A DNA stretch of 38,374 nt from Acidimicrobiia bacterium. GTDB taxonomy: Bacteria > Actinomycetota > Acidimicrobiia > Acidimicrobiales > JANYDT01. The notes below the pieces were generated by a model. The model saw nothing but the letters and a program-made list of their open reading frames with translations. It did not search any database and had not been told where the DNA came from. Made by a program: the position numbers and the translations under genes. Position 1 is the first letter of the stretch. The number at the start of each line of letters is the position of its first letter. The stretch is from contig JANYDT010000121.1 of assembly GCA_025359845.1 (NCBI GenBank), positions 1 through 38,374 on the forward strand. Direction: 5' to 3'. This document shows positions 31,251-38,374 of the stretch, piece by piece.

Positions 31251-32261
31251 GTGGCGTACCTCGCTGAATATATCTGGATCGATGGCGTGCAGCCCACGCC
31301 CGGCCTTCGTTCGAAGACAAAGGTCATGAAGGAGGGCGACGAACTACCCATCTGGGGTTTCGACGGCAGCTCCACCGAGCAGGCCCCGGGCGACAAGTCC
31401 GACTGCGTTCTCAAGCCGGCCTTCTCGTGTCCTGACCCGATCCGAGGCGGCGACAACGTACTCGTCATGTGCGAAGTCACGTACAACGACATGAAGCCCC
31501 ACGAGACCAATACTCGCGCCGCATGCGAGAAGACGGCCAAGAAGTACGCAAAGCACGAGTCGTGGTTCGGGCTTGAGCAGGAGTACACGCTGCTCGACCC
31601 GAGCGGCTGGCCCTACGGATTTCCCGAGGGCGGTTTCCCCGCTCCCCAGGGTCCGTACTACTGCGGCGTCGGCGCCGACAAGATCTTCGGTCGCCCACTT
31701 GTCGAGAAGCACCTCGAGTTGTGCCTCCAGGCGGGTCTCGAGATTTCTGGAATCAACGGCGAAGTCATGCCCGGTCAATGGGAGTTTCAGGTCGGACCCC
31801 TGGCCACACCCGCGGTCGGCGACCATCTCTACATCGCCCGGTGGCTCCTACAGCGCCTCGGCGAAGACTTCGGCATCGTCGTTTCTTTCGACGCCAAGCC
31901 AATCAAGGGCGACTGGAATGGCGCCGGCTGCCACACCAACTTCTCGACTGCAGCCATGCGGCGAGACGGTGGCTACGCCGTCATCGAGAAGGCCTGCAAG
32001 GCGCTCGGCACCAAGATCGACGCTCACGTGAAGGGGTACGGCGCCGGCATCGAGGATCGCCTCACCGGTAAGCACGAGACCGCTCCCTACAACAAGTTCA
32101 GCTACGGCGTCTCGAACCGTGGCGCCTCCGTCCGCATTCCGTGGCAAGTGCCGATCGAGGGCAAGGGCTACCTCGAGGATCGCCGGCCGAACGCCAACAT
32201 GGACCCCTATACGGTCACCCGGTTGCTCGTCGACACGATCTGCGCCGCCACTCCCGTCTGA
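31251..32261 (+). CDS. glnII: Glutamine synthetase, eukaryotic type II (GSII)
   Basis: A 336-residue GSII enzyme, shorter than type I. Family blocks are AEYIWIDGVQPTPGLRSKTK, LPIWGFDGSSTEQAPGDKSD, WFGLEQEYTLLDPSGWPYGF, GPYYCGVGADKIFGRPLVEK, INGEVMPGQWEFQVGP, GDWNGAGCHTNFST and RGASVRIPWQV. GSII forms decamers, is not adenylylated, and is known from Streptomyces, Frankia and rhizobia as a nitrogen-regulated second synthetase. GAGAGGA (31240-31246) precedes GTG 31251 by 4 bases. A strong hairpin terminator follows. Divergence from the GlnA2-GlnR pair puts the 256-base intergenic region in position for shared nitrogen control. Confidence 0.93.
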   Translation: MAYLAEYIWIDGVQPTPGLRSKTKVMKEGDELPIWGFDGSSTEQAPGDKSDCVLKPAFSCPDPIRGGDNVLVMCEVTYNDMKPHETNTRAACEKTAKKYAKHESWFGLEQEYTLLDPSGWPYGFPEGGFPAPQGPYYCGVGADKIFGRPLVEKHLELCLQAGLEISGINGEVMPGQWEFQVGPLATPAVGDHLYIARWLLQRLGEDFGIVVSFDAKPIKGDWNGAGCHTNFSTAAMRRDGGYAVIEKACKALGTKIDAHVKGYGAGIEDRLTGKHETAPYNKFSYGVSNRGASVRIPWQVPIEGKGYLEDRRPNANMDPYTVTRLLVDTICAATPV

Positions 32262-32290
32262 GTCATTCGTTCGCAAGCAGTTGCTACTCG

Positions 32291-32318
32291 ACAGGGGCGC
32301 CCGATCGGGAGCCCCTGT
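32291..32318 (+). terminator. Terminator after the GSII gene
   Basis: ACAGGGGC (32291-32298) pairs perfectly with GCCCCTGT (32311-32318), and the loop contains CCCGATCGGG, itself able to fold. A short TTTCG follows. Position 30 bases after the stop supports intrinsic termination despite the short T run. Confidence 0.7.
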
Positions 32319-32434
32319 TTCGCGTCATCTCCCGGGAGTCGCCGGCGGCTGAGCCAACCCTGAGCCAACCTCGAGCCAAGTCTTCGCGCAACCGAAACGT
32401 GCCGGTAACCTGCACGGGCTAGAAATGAAATCGC

Positions 32435-34048
32435 ATGGGGGACCTTCTGCACGACTATCCGCAAGCAGCCCCACTGGGCGAGGTGGCCTGGGACGAAATG
32501 TTCACCGCCACCTCCGAGGTGCGCGCGCCCTATGACGCCCTTCACGGGGTACTTACCTCACTAACGAGTAGCGATCTCAGCGTGAAGGCCGCCGCTCGCG
32601 ACCGCAGTTTCCGAGACCAGGGCATCACCTTCTCCCTCTCGGGCGAGGAACGGCCGTTTCCTCTTGATCTGATCCCTCGCCTGATCACTGCCGAAGAATG
32701 GACAGTCATCGAGCGTGGGGTCGCCCAGCGGGTGCGGGCCCTCGAGGCCTTTCTGGCCGACGCCTACGGTGCCGCCCAAATCGTCGCCGATGGTGTCATT
32801 CCACGTCGGCTCGTAACGTCATCCGCGCACTTTCATCGCCAGGCCGCCGGGGTCGATTCGGGTAACGGGGTTCGGGTGCACGTGGCCGGCGTCGACCTCG
32901 TGCGCGATATCGACGGATCGTTCAAGGTGTTGGAAGACAACCTGCGCACCCCGTCCGGCGTCTCTTATGTCGTCGAAAACCGTAAAGCGATGTTGCGGGT
33001 CTTTCCTGAATTGTTCGCCAGCCACCGTGTTCGGTCTGTCGCCGAATACCCTCAGCGGCTCTTGGCCGCGCTCCGGGCCAGCGCGCCCCATAATGCGTCG
33101 CCCGAGCCGAAGGTCGTCCTGCTCACCCCTGGCGTCTACAACTCGGCCTATTTCGAGCATTCGTTCCTCGCCCGTCTCATGGGAATCGAACTCGTCGAGG
33201 GAGCCGATCTCGTATGTCGCAACAACGTCGTTCACATGCGTACGACCGACGGCGAACAGCGAGTCGATGTCGTGTATCGGCGCATCGACGACGACTACCT
33301 CGATCCCCTGCAATTTCGGCCGGATTCGCTCGTTGGATGCCCCGGAATCCTCAACGCAGCGCGTGCCGGCAACGTAACGCTGGCCAACGCCGTCGGTAAC
33401 GGGATCGCCGACGACAAACTGGCCTATACGTACGTTCCCGACATGATCCGGTACTACTTGGGCGAGGAGCCGGTTCTGGCCAATGTGGAGACTTATCGCC
33501 TCGAAGACCCCGAACAGCGCGAGTACGTGCTCTCCCATCTCGACGCGGTGGTATGTAAGCCCGTCGACGCTTCGGGCGGTTATGGCATCGTGATCGGTCC
33601 CCAGGCCACCGATGAAGAGATCAATACGGTGCGAGCGGCGATCGAGGCGGCGCCCAGGTTGTGGATCGCCCAGCGCCCGGTGACGTTGTCGACGTCGCCC
33701 ACCCATACGCCCAACGGCATTCGTCCCCGCCACCTCGACTTGCGACCTTTCGCCGTCAACGATGGCGAACGCGTGTGGGTGTTGCCGGGCGGCCTCACGC
33801 GGGTGGCCCTGAGGGAAGGCAAGCTCGTGGTCAACTCCAGTCAGGGTGGCGGATCCAAAGACACGTGGGTCCTCGCCGATGAATGCCTCGACGCGCCAGC
33901 CGAGGCCGCTCCCGCGGTGGTCGCTGCGCCCCGAAACCGAATACGACCGGAAGCCGGTCGGGCCGGACAGGCCATGCAGACACAGGGTTCGGGCACCCGC
34001 AAACAGCAGCAACGACAACAGCAACAACAGGGACGACCGCCATGCTGA
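32435..34048 (+). CDS. Circularly permuted ATP-grasp family protein
   Basis: A 537-residue protein of the circularly permuted ATP-grasp type (DUF404/DUF407). Typical blocks are VAWDEMFTATSEVRAPYDAL, ERPFPLDLIPRLITAEEWTV, GVRVHVAGVDLVRDIDGSFK, VLEDNLRTPSGVSYVVENRK, LTPGVYNSAYFEHSFLARLM, VDVVYRRIDDDYLDPLQFRP and DAVVCKPVDASGGYGIVIGP. The family is predicted to form peptide or amide bonds. It travels with alpha-E and transglutaminase-like genes, as here, in a putative peptide-making or protein-tagging system of unknown product. The C-terminus has a Gln-rich tail (KQQQRQQQQQ). It overlaps the next gene by 7 bases. A -10-like TAACCT lies at 32406-32411. Confidence 0.9.
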   Translation: MGDLLHDYPQAAPLGEVAWDEMFTATSEVRAPYDALHGVLTSLTSSDLSVKAAARDRSFRDQGITFSLSGEERPFPLDLIPRLITAEEWTVIERGVAQRVRALEAFLADAYGAAQIVADGVIPRRLVTSSAHFHRQAAGVDSGNGVRVHVAGVDLVRDIDGSFKVLEDNLRTPSGVSYVVENRKAMLRVFPELFASHRVRSVAEYPQRLLAALRASAPHNASPEPKVVLLTPGVYNSAYFEHSFLARLMGIELVEGADLVCRNNVVHMRTTDGEQRVDVVYRRIDDDYLDPLQFRPDSLVGCPGILNAARAGNVTLANAVGNGIADDKLAYTYVPDMIRYYLGEEPVLANVETYRLEDPEQREYVLSHLDAVVCKPVDASGGYGIVIGPQATDEEINTVRAAIEAAPRLWIAQRPVTLSTSPTHTPNGIRPRHLDLRPFAVNDGERVWVLPGGLTRVALREGKLVVNSSQGGGSKDTWVLADECLDAPAEAAPAVVAAPRNRIRPEAGRAGQAMQTQGSGTRKQQQRQQQQQGRPPC

Positions 34049-35082
34049 GCCGGATCGCAGAGTCTTTGTACTGGGTCGGTCGATACGTCGAACGCGCCGA
34101 AGACACGGCCCGGATCCTCGACGTTCACCTCCAGAGCTTGCTGGAAGGCAACGTGACCGACGAGCGGCGCGCCTCGGCTGATCTTCTCGATGTCATGGGC
34201 GTGGCGGTTACCGACGACGAAGAAGAGTGGGCTTCGATTGTTACTGATCGGTTGGCGTTCGACCCGTCGACCGCCAGTTCAATAATCGGTTCGTTGACCG
34301 CAGCGCGCGAGAATGCACGAGGCGTTCGTGAGGCCATTTCTTCGGAGATGTGGGAGTGCTTGAACGCCACCTTCAATGCGTTGACCGAGCAACACGAACT
34401 TGTCCAAACCCGGGGCCTTCATGGCTTCTTCGGTTATGTGAAGGAGCGGGCAGCCATCATGGAGGGCCTTACCGGCTCAACGATGAGCCGCGATGATGGC
34501 TACCGATTTCTCGTACTCGGACGATCGCTGGAACGAGTCGACATGACCGCTCGACTATTGGCCGATCGGTGCCGCCTACTGCCTGATTTGGCGGATTTGG
34601 CCGATTTCGCGGCCGCCGATTCGTCGGATTGGACCATAACGCTGCGCTCGTGTTCTGGTCACGAGGCCTATCTCCGCAAGTATCGGCGCGGGGTAGAGCC
34701 CCTCCTTGTCGCCGAGTTCCTTCTGCTCGATCGGCTGTTCCCGCGGTCCATCTTCAACGCATTGACCGAAGCCGAACGCTGCCTCGCCCAACTCGACCCG
34801 ATGGACGGGCGCTTCGGCACGCCCGACGAAGCGCGCCGCCTTCTCGGCCGAGCCCGCACCGGACTGGAGTTCGCCCGCATGGACGAACTCCTGGTCGACC
34901 TGGGGGCGCGCCTGGATCGCCTGCAGACAATGTCTTCCGCCGCGAGCGATGCCATCGGCGAACAATACTTCCGTCGCACCAGCGCTACCGAGTGGAGCAA
35001 TGAAATCATCAACGCGCTCACGGCAGTCGGCGGCCCAGACGTCCCCGCCCTGGATGCAGCCGTCTTGACAGGCACGCCATGA
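34042..35082 (+). CDS. Alpha-E domain protein
   Basis: A 346-residue all-helical alpha-E protein. The opening MLSRIAESLYWVGRYVERAE and DTARILDVHLQ is diagnostic. Further family blocks are ARENARGVREAISSEMWECL, LHGFFGYVKERAAIMEGLTG, SMSRDDGYRF-like TMSRDDGYRFLVLGRSLERV and LDRLFPRSIFNALTEAERCL. Alpha-E proteins are always found with ATP-grasp and transglutaminase partners and have no known catalytic motif. The ATG overlaps the ATP-grasp stop and the end overlaps the transglutaminase ATG, giving a tightly coupled three-gene operon. Confidence 0.92.
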   Translation: MLSRIAESLYWVGRYVERAEDTARILDVHLQSLLEGNVTDERRASADLLDVMGVAVTDDEEEWASIVTDRLAFDPSTASSIIGSLTAARENARGVREAISSEMWECLNATFNALTEQHELVQTRGLHGFFGYVKERAAIMEGLTGSTMSRDDGYRFLVLGRSLERVDMTARLLADRCRLLPDLADLADFAAADSSDWTITLRSCSGHEAYLRKYRRGVEPLLVAEFLLLDRLFPRSIFNALTEAERCLAQLDPMDGRFGTPDEARRLLGRARTGLEFARMDELLVDLGARLDRLQTMSSAASDAIGEQYFRRTSATEWSNEIINALTAVGGPDVPALDAAVLTGTP

Positions 35083-35921
35083 GTTGGCGTATCGAAGTCA
35101 CGCATCGCAGCACATATCGCTACGGTCGACGAGTCACCGGATCGTACAACGAGGTGCGAATGACGCCGCAATCAGCCGATGGACAAAGGGTGCTTGAACA
35201 TCGTCTGACGGTGGCCCCATTGTCACCGATAATGCGGTTTCGCGATTATTGGGGCACCCACGTCGACGTCTTCGACGTTCACGTACCTCACACCGAGCTC
35301 GACATCACGATGACCTCGGTCGTCGAGACCTCCCCGCCCAAGGCACGCCGCGCGCAAGCGTCGTGGACCGACCTCCAGTCTTCATCGCTGTGTGACGCTA
35401 TGGCCGAGTTTCTGGCTCCGACATCCTTTACGGCGGTGGATCAGATCGGCCGGGAGGTAGCCTATTCGCTACGCGGAAAGTCCACCCCCGACGTGGTCGC
35501 AAGGGCTTTGGGCGAATGGACACACGAAGAAATGCGCTATCAACCCGGGACAACTCAAGTCTCGACGCCAGCGACCGAAGCACTCACCAACCGGACTGGC
35601 GTTTGCCAAGACTTCGCCCATGTAACCATCGCCCTGGCCCGCTCGCTGGGCATCCCCGCTCGTTACGTGTCGGGGTATCTCCACCCTTCGCCCGATACCG
35701 ACCTCGGCGAATTGGTGTGGGGTCAGAGCCACGCCTGGGTCGAGCTGTGGACGGGCGAGTGGAGGGCCTTCGATCCCACCAACGGTGCCACCGTGGGCGA
35801 GCGCCATATCGTGGTCGGTCGAGGTCGCGACTACGGCGACGTGAGCCCCTTACGCGGGATCTATCAAGGCGGGGGCGGGGCCGCCCTCGATGTGGAGGTG
35901 ACGCTCACTCGCGTCGGGTAG
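35079..35921 (+). CDS. Transglutaminase-like cysteine protease/amidase
   Basis: A 280-residue transglutaminase-like enzyme. The N-terminal beta domain (SWRIEVTHRSTYRYGRRVTG, YNEVRMTPQSADGQRVLEH) is typical of the bacterial subgroup. The catalytic triad is complete: C176 (RTGVCQDFAHVTIALARSLG), H218 (GQSHAWVELW) and D232 (AFDPTNG). Relatives hydrolyse or transfer peptide amide bonds. It is the third gene of the ATP-grasp/alpha-E operon, with an ATGA overlap, and may mature or remove the product made by the ATP-grasp protein (inference). A perfect hairpin follows the stop by about 60 bases. Confidence 0.92.
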   Translation: MSWRIEVTHRSTYRYGRRVTGSYNEVRMTPQSADGQRVLEHRLTVAPLSPIMRFRDYWGTHVDVFDVHVPHTELDITMTSVVETSPPKARRAQASWTDLQSSSLCDAMAEFLAPTSFTAVDQIGREVAYSLRGKSTPDVVARALGEWTHEEMRYQPGTTQVSTPATEALTNRTGVCQDFAHVTIALARSLGIPARYVSGYLHPSPDTDLGELVWGQSHAWVELWTGEWRAFDPTNGATVGERHIVVGRGRDYGDVSPLRGIYQGGGGAALDVEVTLTRVG

Positions 35922-35979
35922 ACGAGTTCGGCGTTCAGATGGCGCCGCCTGACCGCGCCGCGAGTAACAGCCTCACTCG

Positions 35980-36009
35980 CTCGTCGTCCTCATTCGCGAG
36001 GACGACGAG
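35980..36009. terminator. Bidirectional hairpin terminator between convergent genes
   Basis: CTCGTCGTCCTC (35980-35991) and GAGGACGACGAG (35998-36009) form a perfect 12-base-pair stem with a six-base loop. It sits between the convergent transglutaminase gene and the small Cys-rich gene. There is no T tract, which is common for actinobacterial terminators. Confidence 0.75.
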
Positions 36010-36032
36010 GCGGAAGGAAACTACACAATTGG

Positions 36033-36392
36033 TCACGCAGTGGCGTGGGCCGCGAACCAACCCACGAGGGTGCCGCCGGTCGGGTCATGCCACACGACCA
36101 TGTTGTTGTCGTTGTCGCAGAAATCGGGTGGGCATGGGTGACAGCCAAGGCACGGGTAGCCGTTGGGCGGGTAGCGCCTGATGCCAACGGGGGCCGGGCC
36201 ACCCGGGCCACCGGCGAGTCGGTTGTTGGTGATGTTGGACTTCGAGCGGATGATCGTCGTGGCGCCGGCCGACGAGGCTTGCGTGAATCCGAGTCCGAAC
36301 ACCGCTCCGAGGCTGAGACCGGCGATGGCGAGGCGGGCGGTGATTTTCTTGGTGGTGTTGATCTTCTCGGTGGTGTTGATCTTGGTGCGCAT
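36033..36392 (-). CDS. Small secreted Cys-containing protein
   Basis: A 119-residue exported protein of unknown family. The start has the duplicated basic segment KINTTEKINTTKKI (from two 18-base repeats), then a signal peptide core (LAIAGLSLGAVFGLGFTQASS) with likely cleavage after AGA. The mature part (about 80 residues) has a Gly/Pro stretch and NGYPCLGCHPCPPDFCDNDN, four cysteines that could form disulfides or a metal site, followed by MVVWHDPTGGTLVGWF. GGAGAA lies 8 bases upstream of the ATG at 36392, supporting the start over longer versions. Confidence 0.75.
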   Translation of the reverse strand: MRTKINTTEKINTTKKITARLAIAGLSLGAVFGLGFTQASSAGATTIIRSKSNITNNRLAGGPGGPAPVGIRRYPPNGYPCLGCHPCPPDFCDNDNNMVVWHDPTGGTLVGWFAAHATA

Positions 36393-36533
36393 GTTTCGTT
36401 CTCCGTTGGGCGGTGGAGGCTGTTTGCCTCTCGATGTCAAGGAGTGCGAGCGGCTCCGGGAAGCTTGCAACTTCTTCACGAAATCTTGCGAATATTTCGC
36501 GCGCCCTCCGGCCGCGGCGCTATACAACATCGC

Positions 36534-37883
36534 GTGATTGCCAAGAGGACCTTCGATATCGTTGTCGCCACGATCGAGGCTTCACTCGCGCCGATGGCGG
36601 CGACCGGCATGCTCGTCGATGGCGTGCTCACCGACTCGACCAGTTTCGGCGGGGCAACCACTAACACACGGTTTCGGATCGCCTCAATGACCAAATCGTT
36701 TACGGCCGCGCTCACGCTGTTGCTGCGCGACGAAGGGGTTCTCGAACTCGAAACGCCCGTGCGCGACCTTGCTCCCGAACTCGCACCACTCGACGCTGCG
36801 ACCGAGAGGGCCTGGCCCGCCTCGCCTACGCCTATCACGCTGCGCCATCTGCTCACCATGTCGTCCGGGCTTCCTGAAGATGACGCGTGGGCCGATCGCC
36901 ATCTTGACTGCTCTGCTTCTGAATTCGAAGCAATGCTGCAAACCGGCGTGTTTTCGATCTTTGCCCCTGGCACGGGTTACGAGTATTCCAACCTCGGTTA
37001 CGGGAGCATCGGACGGGTCATAGAACGGGTGACGGGCCGAACCGCGCAAGACCTGATCGTCGAGCGCATTCTCGCTCCGCTCGGGATGGCGAGCACCGGG
37101 TGGAAGGTGCCCAATGCCGACGTGGACTGGGCCAGGCCCTACCGCAAGGTTGCTGATGGCGTCGAAATCGAACCGCACCTCCCCGGCGACGGGGTGATCG
37201 CCCCGATGGGTGGCCTCTGGAGCACCGTCGAAGACCTGGCCCGTTGGGTGCGGTTCCTTTCCGATCCCACTCAACCAGGGCCGGTAAGCGCCGGGTCGCG
37301 AGTGGAGATGGCGGCCATCCACACGCCGATCATGGCGGAGCCCAACCTGCCTCTCGGTGGCGGGTACGGTATGGGCCTCACACGTTTCTTCGATCGCGTC
37401 ACGGGTGCAATCATCGGTCACAGCGGTGGCCTTCCCGGCTACGGATCGAATATGAGCTGGCAGTCCGATGGGTCTATTGGCATCATCGCCTTGGCCAATA
37501 TCACATACGCCAAGATGTTCAGTATGAACCGAATCGTAATGCGAAATCTCGTGCAATCCACCGTCTCGGACCTCGGCCCTATGGGCGACCTTGGTTCACG
37601 AGTGGTGGCCTTGCTCAACGGTTGGTCCGACGTTGACGCCGACGCCCTTTTCGCCGACAACGTAGGGCCCGACGAAACCTTCGCCCGGCGCCGCGCCCAG
37701 GCCAGCCGCCTCGTGGACGAACACGGCCCGTTCGAGGTGGTCGTCATTGATGCCAAGCACAACGCTCGGGCCACCATCACGCTTCTCGGAACCCGCTCGC
37801 ATCGCCTCCTGACCTGCGAACTGAGCCGCTCACCTCACGCCGAGGCGCGCCTCCAGCATTACAGGGTGCTTGAGGAACCGTAG
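36534..37883 (+). CDS. Serine beta-lactamase-like hydrolase
   Basis: A 449-residue class C beta-lactamase/esterase-type protein. The catalytic motifs are S51-MT-K54 (FRIASMTKSFTAALTLLLRD), Y151-S-N153 (GYEYSNLGYGS) and H296-S-G298 (IGHSGGLPGYGSN). Such enzymes act on D-Ala peptides or small esters; most are not true lactamases. No signal peptide is evident, so it is probably cytoplasmic. A C-terminal domain of about 95 residues (ADALFADNVGPDETFARRRA, then HNARATITLLGTRSHRLLTC) is unassigned. GTG 36534 follows TATACA (36521-36526) by 7 bases, suggesting a leaderless mRNA. Confidence 0.85.
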   Translation: MIAKRTFDIVVATIEASLAPMAATGMLVDGVLTDSTSFGGATTNTRFRIASMTKSFTAALTLLLRDEGVLELETPVRDLAPELAPLDAATERAWPASPTPITLRHLLTMSSGLPEDDAWADRHLDCSASEFEAMLQTGVFSIFAPGTGYEYSNLGYGSIGRVIERVTGRTAQDLIVERILAPLGMASTGWKVPNADVDWARPYRKVADGVEIEPHLPGDGVIAPMGGLWSTVEDLARWVRFLSDPTQPGPVSAGSRVEMAAIHTPIMAEPNLPLGGGYGMGLTRFFDRVTGAIIGHSGGLPGYGSNMSWQSDGSIGIIALANITYAKMFSMNRIVMRNLVQSTVSDLGPMGDLGSRVVALLNGWSDVDADALFADNVGPDETFARRRAQASRLVDEHGPFEVVVIDAKHNARATITLLGTRSHRLLTCELSRSPHAEARLQHYRVLEEP

Positions 37884-37908
37884 GGTCGCGAAGAGCGAGG
37901 GAACGTGC

Positions 37909-38374
37909 CTAACGGCGGCCGGCGGTTTGCTTCATACGGCGCTTCTGATCGATGAAGTCTACGAGCACGTAGTCGCCGAGGTTCTCGGGGGTGGTAAAGA
38001 ACGCCCGGCCACGGTTCATTTGCGTGATGCGCTCGACGAACGCCTTCAGATAGCTCGTGGCGTCGAGCATGAAGGTGTTGATGGTGATCTGCTCGCGGGT
38101 ACACCGCGCCACTTCGGTGAGAGTCGCTTCGATGGTCTCCCGCACAGGCGGATACGAGAAGAACGGCTCGCCGTTGGGCAGGATGTGTGCCGTCGGTTCA
38201 CCGTCGGTGATCATGATGATCTGCTTCGTGCCCGTCTGCTTGGCCAGCATGCGCCGTGACAACAGGAATGCGTGCTGCATGTTGGTGCCGTACACAAAGT
38301 CCCAGGAGACCTCGGGAAGCTGCTCGGGTTTGAGTTCACGAGCGATCTCGGAGAAACCGACGATGCCCAGAAAA
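37909..38374 (-). CDS. VWA-domain protein, C-terminal part (runs off the window)
   Basis: The frame is open from the window edge to the stop at 37909 and gives about 154 residues: FLGIVGFSEIARELKPEQLP, then YGTNMQHAFLLSRRMLAKQ, KQIIMITDGEPTAHI and TREQITINTFMLD. This is the C-terminal half of a von Willebrand A domain. ITDGEP holds a conserved metal-site Asp, and the DxSxS motif lies outside the window. Similar proteins pair with MoxR or Mg-chelatase-like AAA ATPases. The C-terminus is short and basic (DQKRRMKQTAGRR). Confidence 0.85.
   Translation of the reverse strand, partial: FLGIVGFSEIARELKPEQLPEVSWDFVYGTNMQHAFLLSRRMLAKQTGTKQIIMITDGEPTAHILPNGEPFFSYPPVRETIEATLTEVARCTREQITINTFMLDATSYLKAFVERITQMNRGRAFFTTPENLGDYVLVDFIDQKRRMKQTAGRR

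Noticed and set aside
36045-36533. N-terminal extension of the beta-lactamase-like protein
   Set aside because: It would read through the antisense of the small secreted protein gene and its ribosome site. GTG 36534, next to a -10-like element, fits better.

Overview
The window is high-GC DNA (many GTG/TTG starts, tightly overlapping genes, several promoters abutting start codons) from an actinobacterium. A GlnR-like regulator beside a GlnA2-type glutamine synthetase, a eukaryotic-type (GSII) glutamine synthetase, a PucR-family regulator and the ATP-grasp/alpha-E/transglutaminase triad all fit Actinomycetota. My best guess is the Acidimicrobiia, but that rests on overall gene flavour and not on a marker gene.

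Layout. 53-4616: an NTF2-like gene divergent from a TetR regulator, a gene-poor stretch with a nested inverted repeat, a leaderless ArsR-SRPBCC regulator with DUF1905 and a broken SMP-30 gene, and a PucR-type regulator. 4650-7341: a strong candidate yybP-ykoY (Mn2+) riboswitch leading an overlapping operon of a PGPGW membrane protein, a baeRF-type release-factor-like protein and a TerC transporter. 7377-8852: a small decayed element in the 3' end of a tRNA-Ser gene, with a partial tRNA copy at the far end, a DUF433/DUF5615 toxin-antitoxin pair (toxin frameshifted) and an integrase remnant. 8993-14273: a TyrA-PheA fusion, a Phd/VapC-type module with a clear operator, DUF983, LarB and LarC. 14314-16228 (minus): CDF metal transporter and GluQ. 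16351-21613: a small zinc-ribbon protein, an A-PCP-TE NRPS-like enzyme and a divergent PAS-GGDEF-EAL protein.

21686-25837 is a decay zone: two truncated genes meet head to head, then comes a long HIT-PLD-SF2 helicase pseudogene with at least five independent lesions. 25959-28934: a DUF3494 ice-binding-like secreted protein overlapping an L,D-transpeptidase, then an enoyl-CoA hydratase-like gene. 28946-32261: a nitrogen-assimilation cluster (GlnR-like, GlnA2-like, a possible coupled leader ORF, divergent GSII with a terminator). 32435-35921: circularly permuted ATP-grasp, alpha-E and transglutaminase genes. 35980-38374: a perfect hairpin terminator, a secreted Cys-rich small protein, a serine beta-lactamase-like hydrolase and the C-terminal part of a VWA protein running off the window.

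The most interesting single item is the riboswitch leader. Its P1 3' strand is also the anti-Shine-Dalgarno strand of a downstream hairpin, which predicts a metal-activated translational ON switch for an operon that includes an uncharacterised baeRF protein. No CRISPR array, insertion sequence or rRNA was seen.
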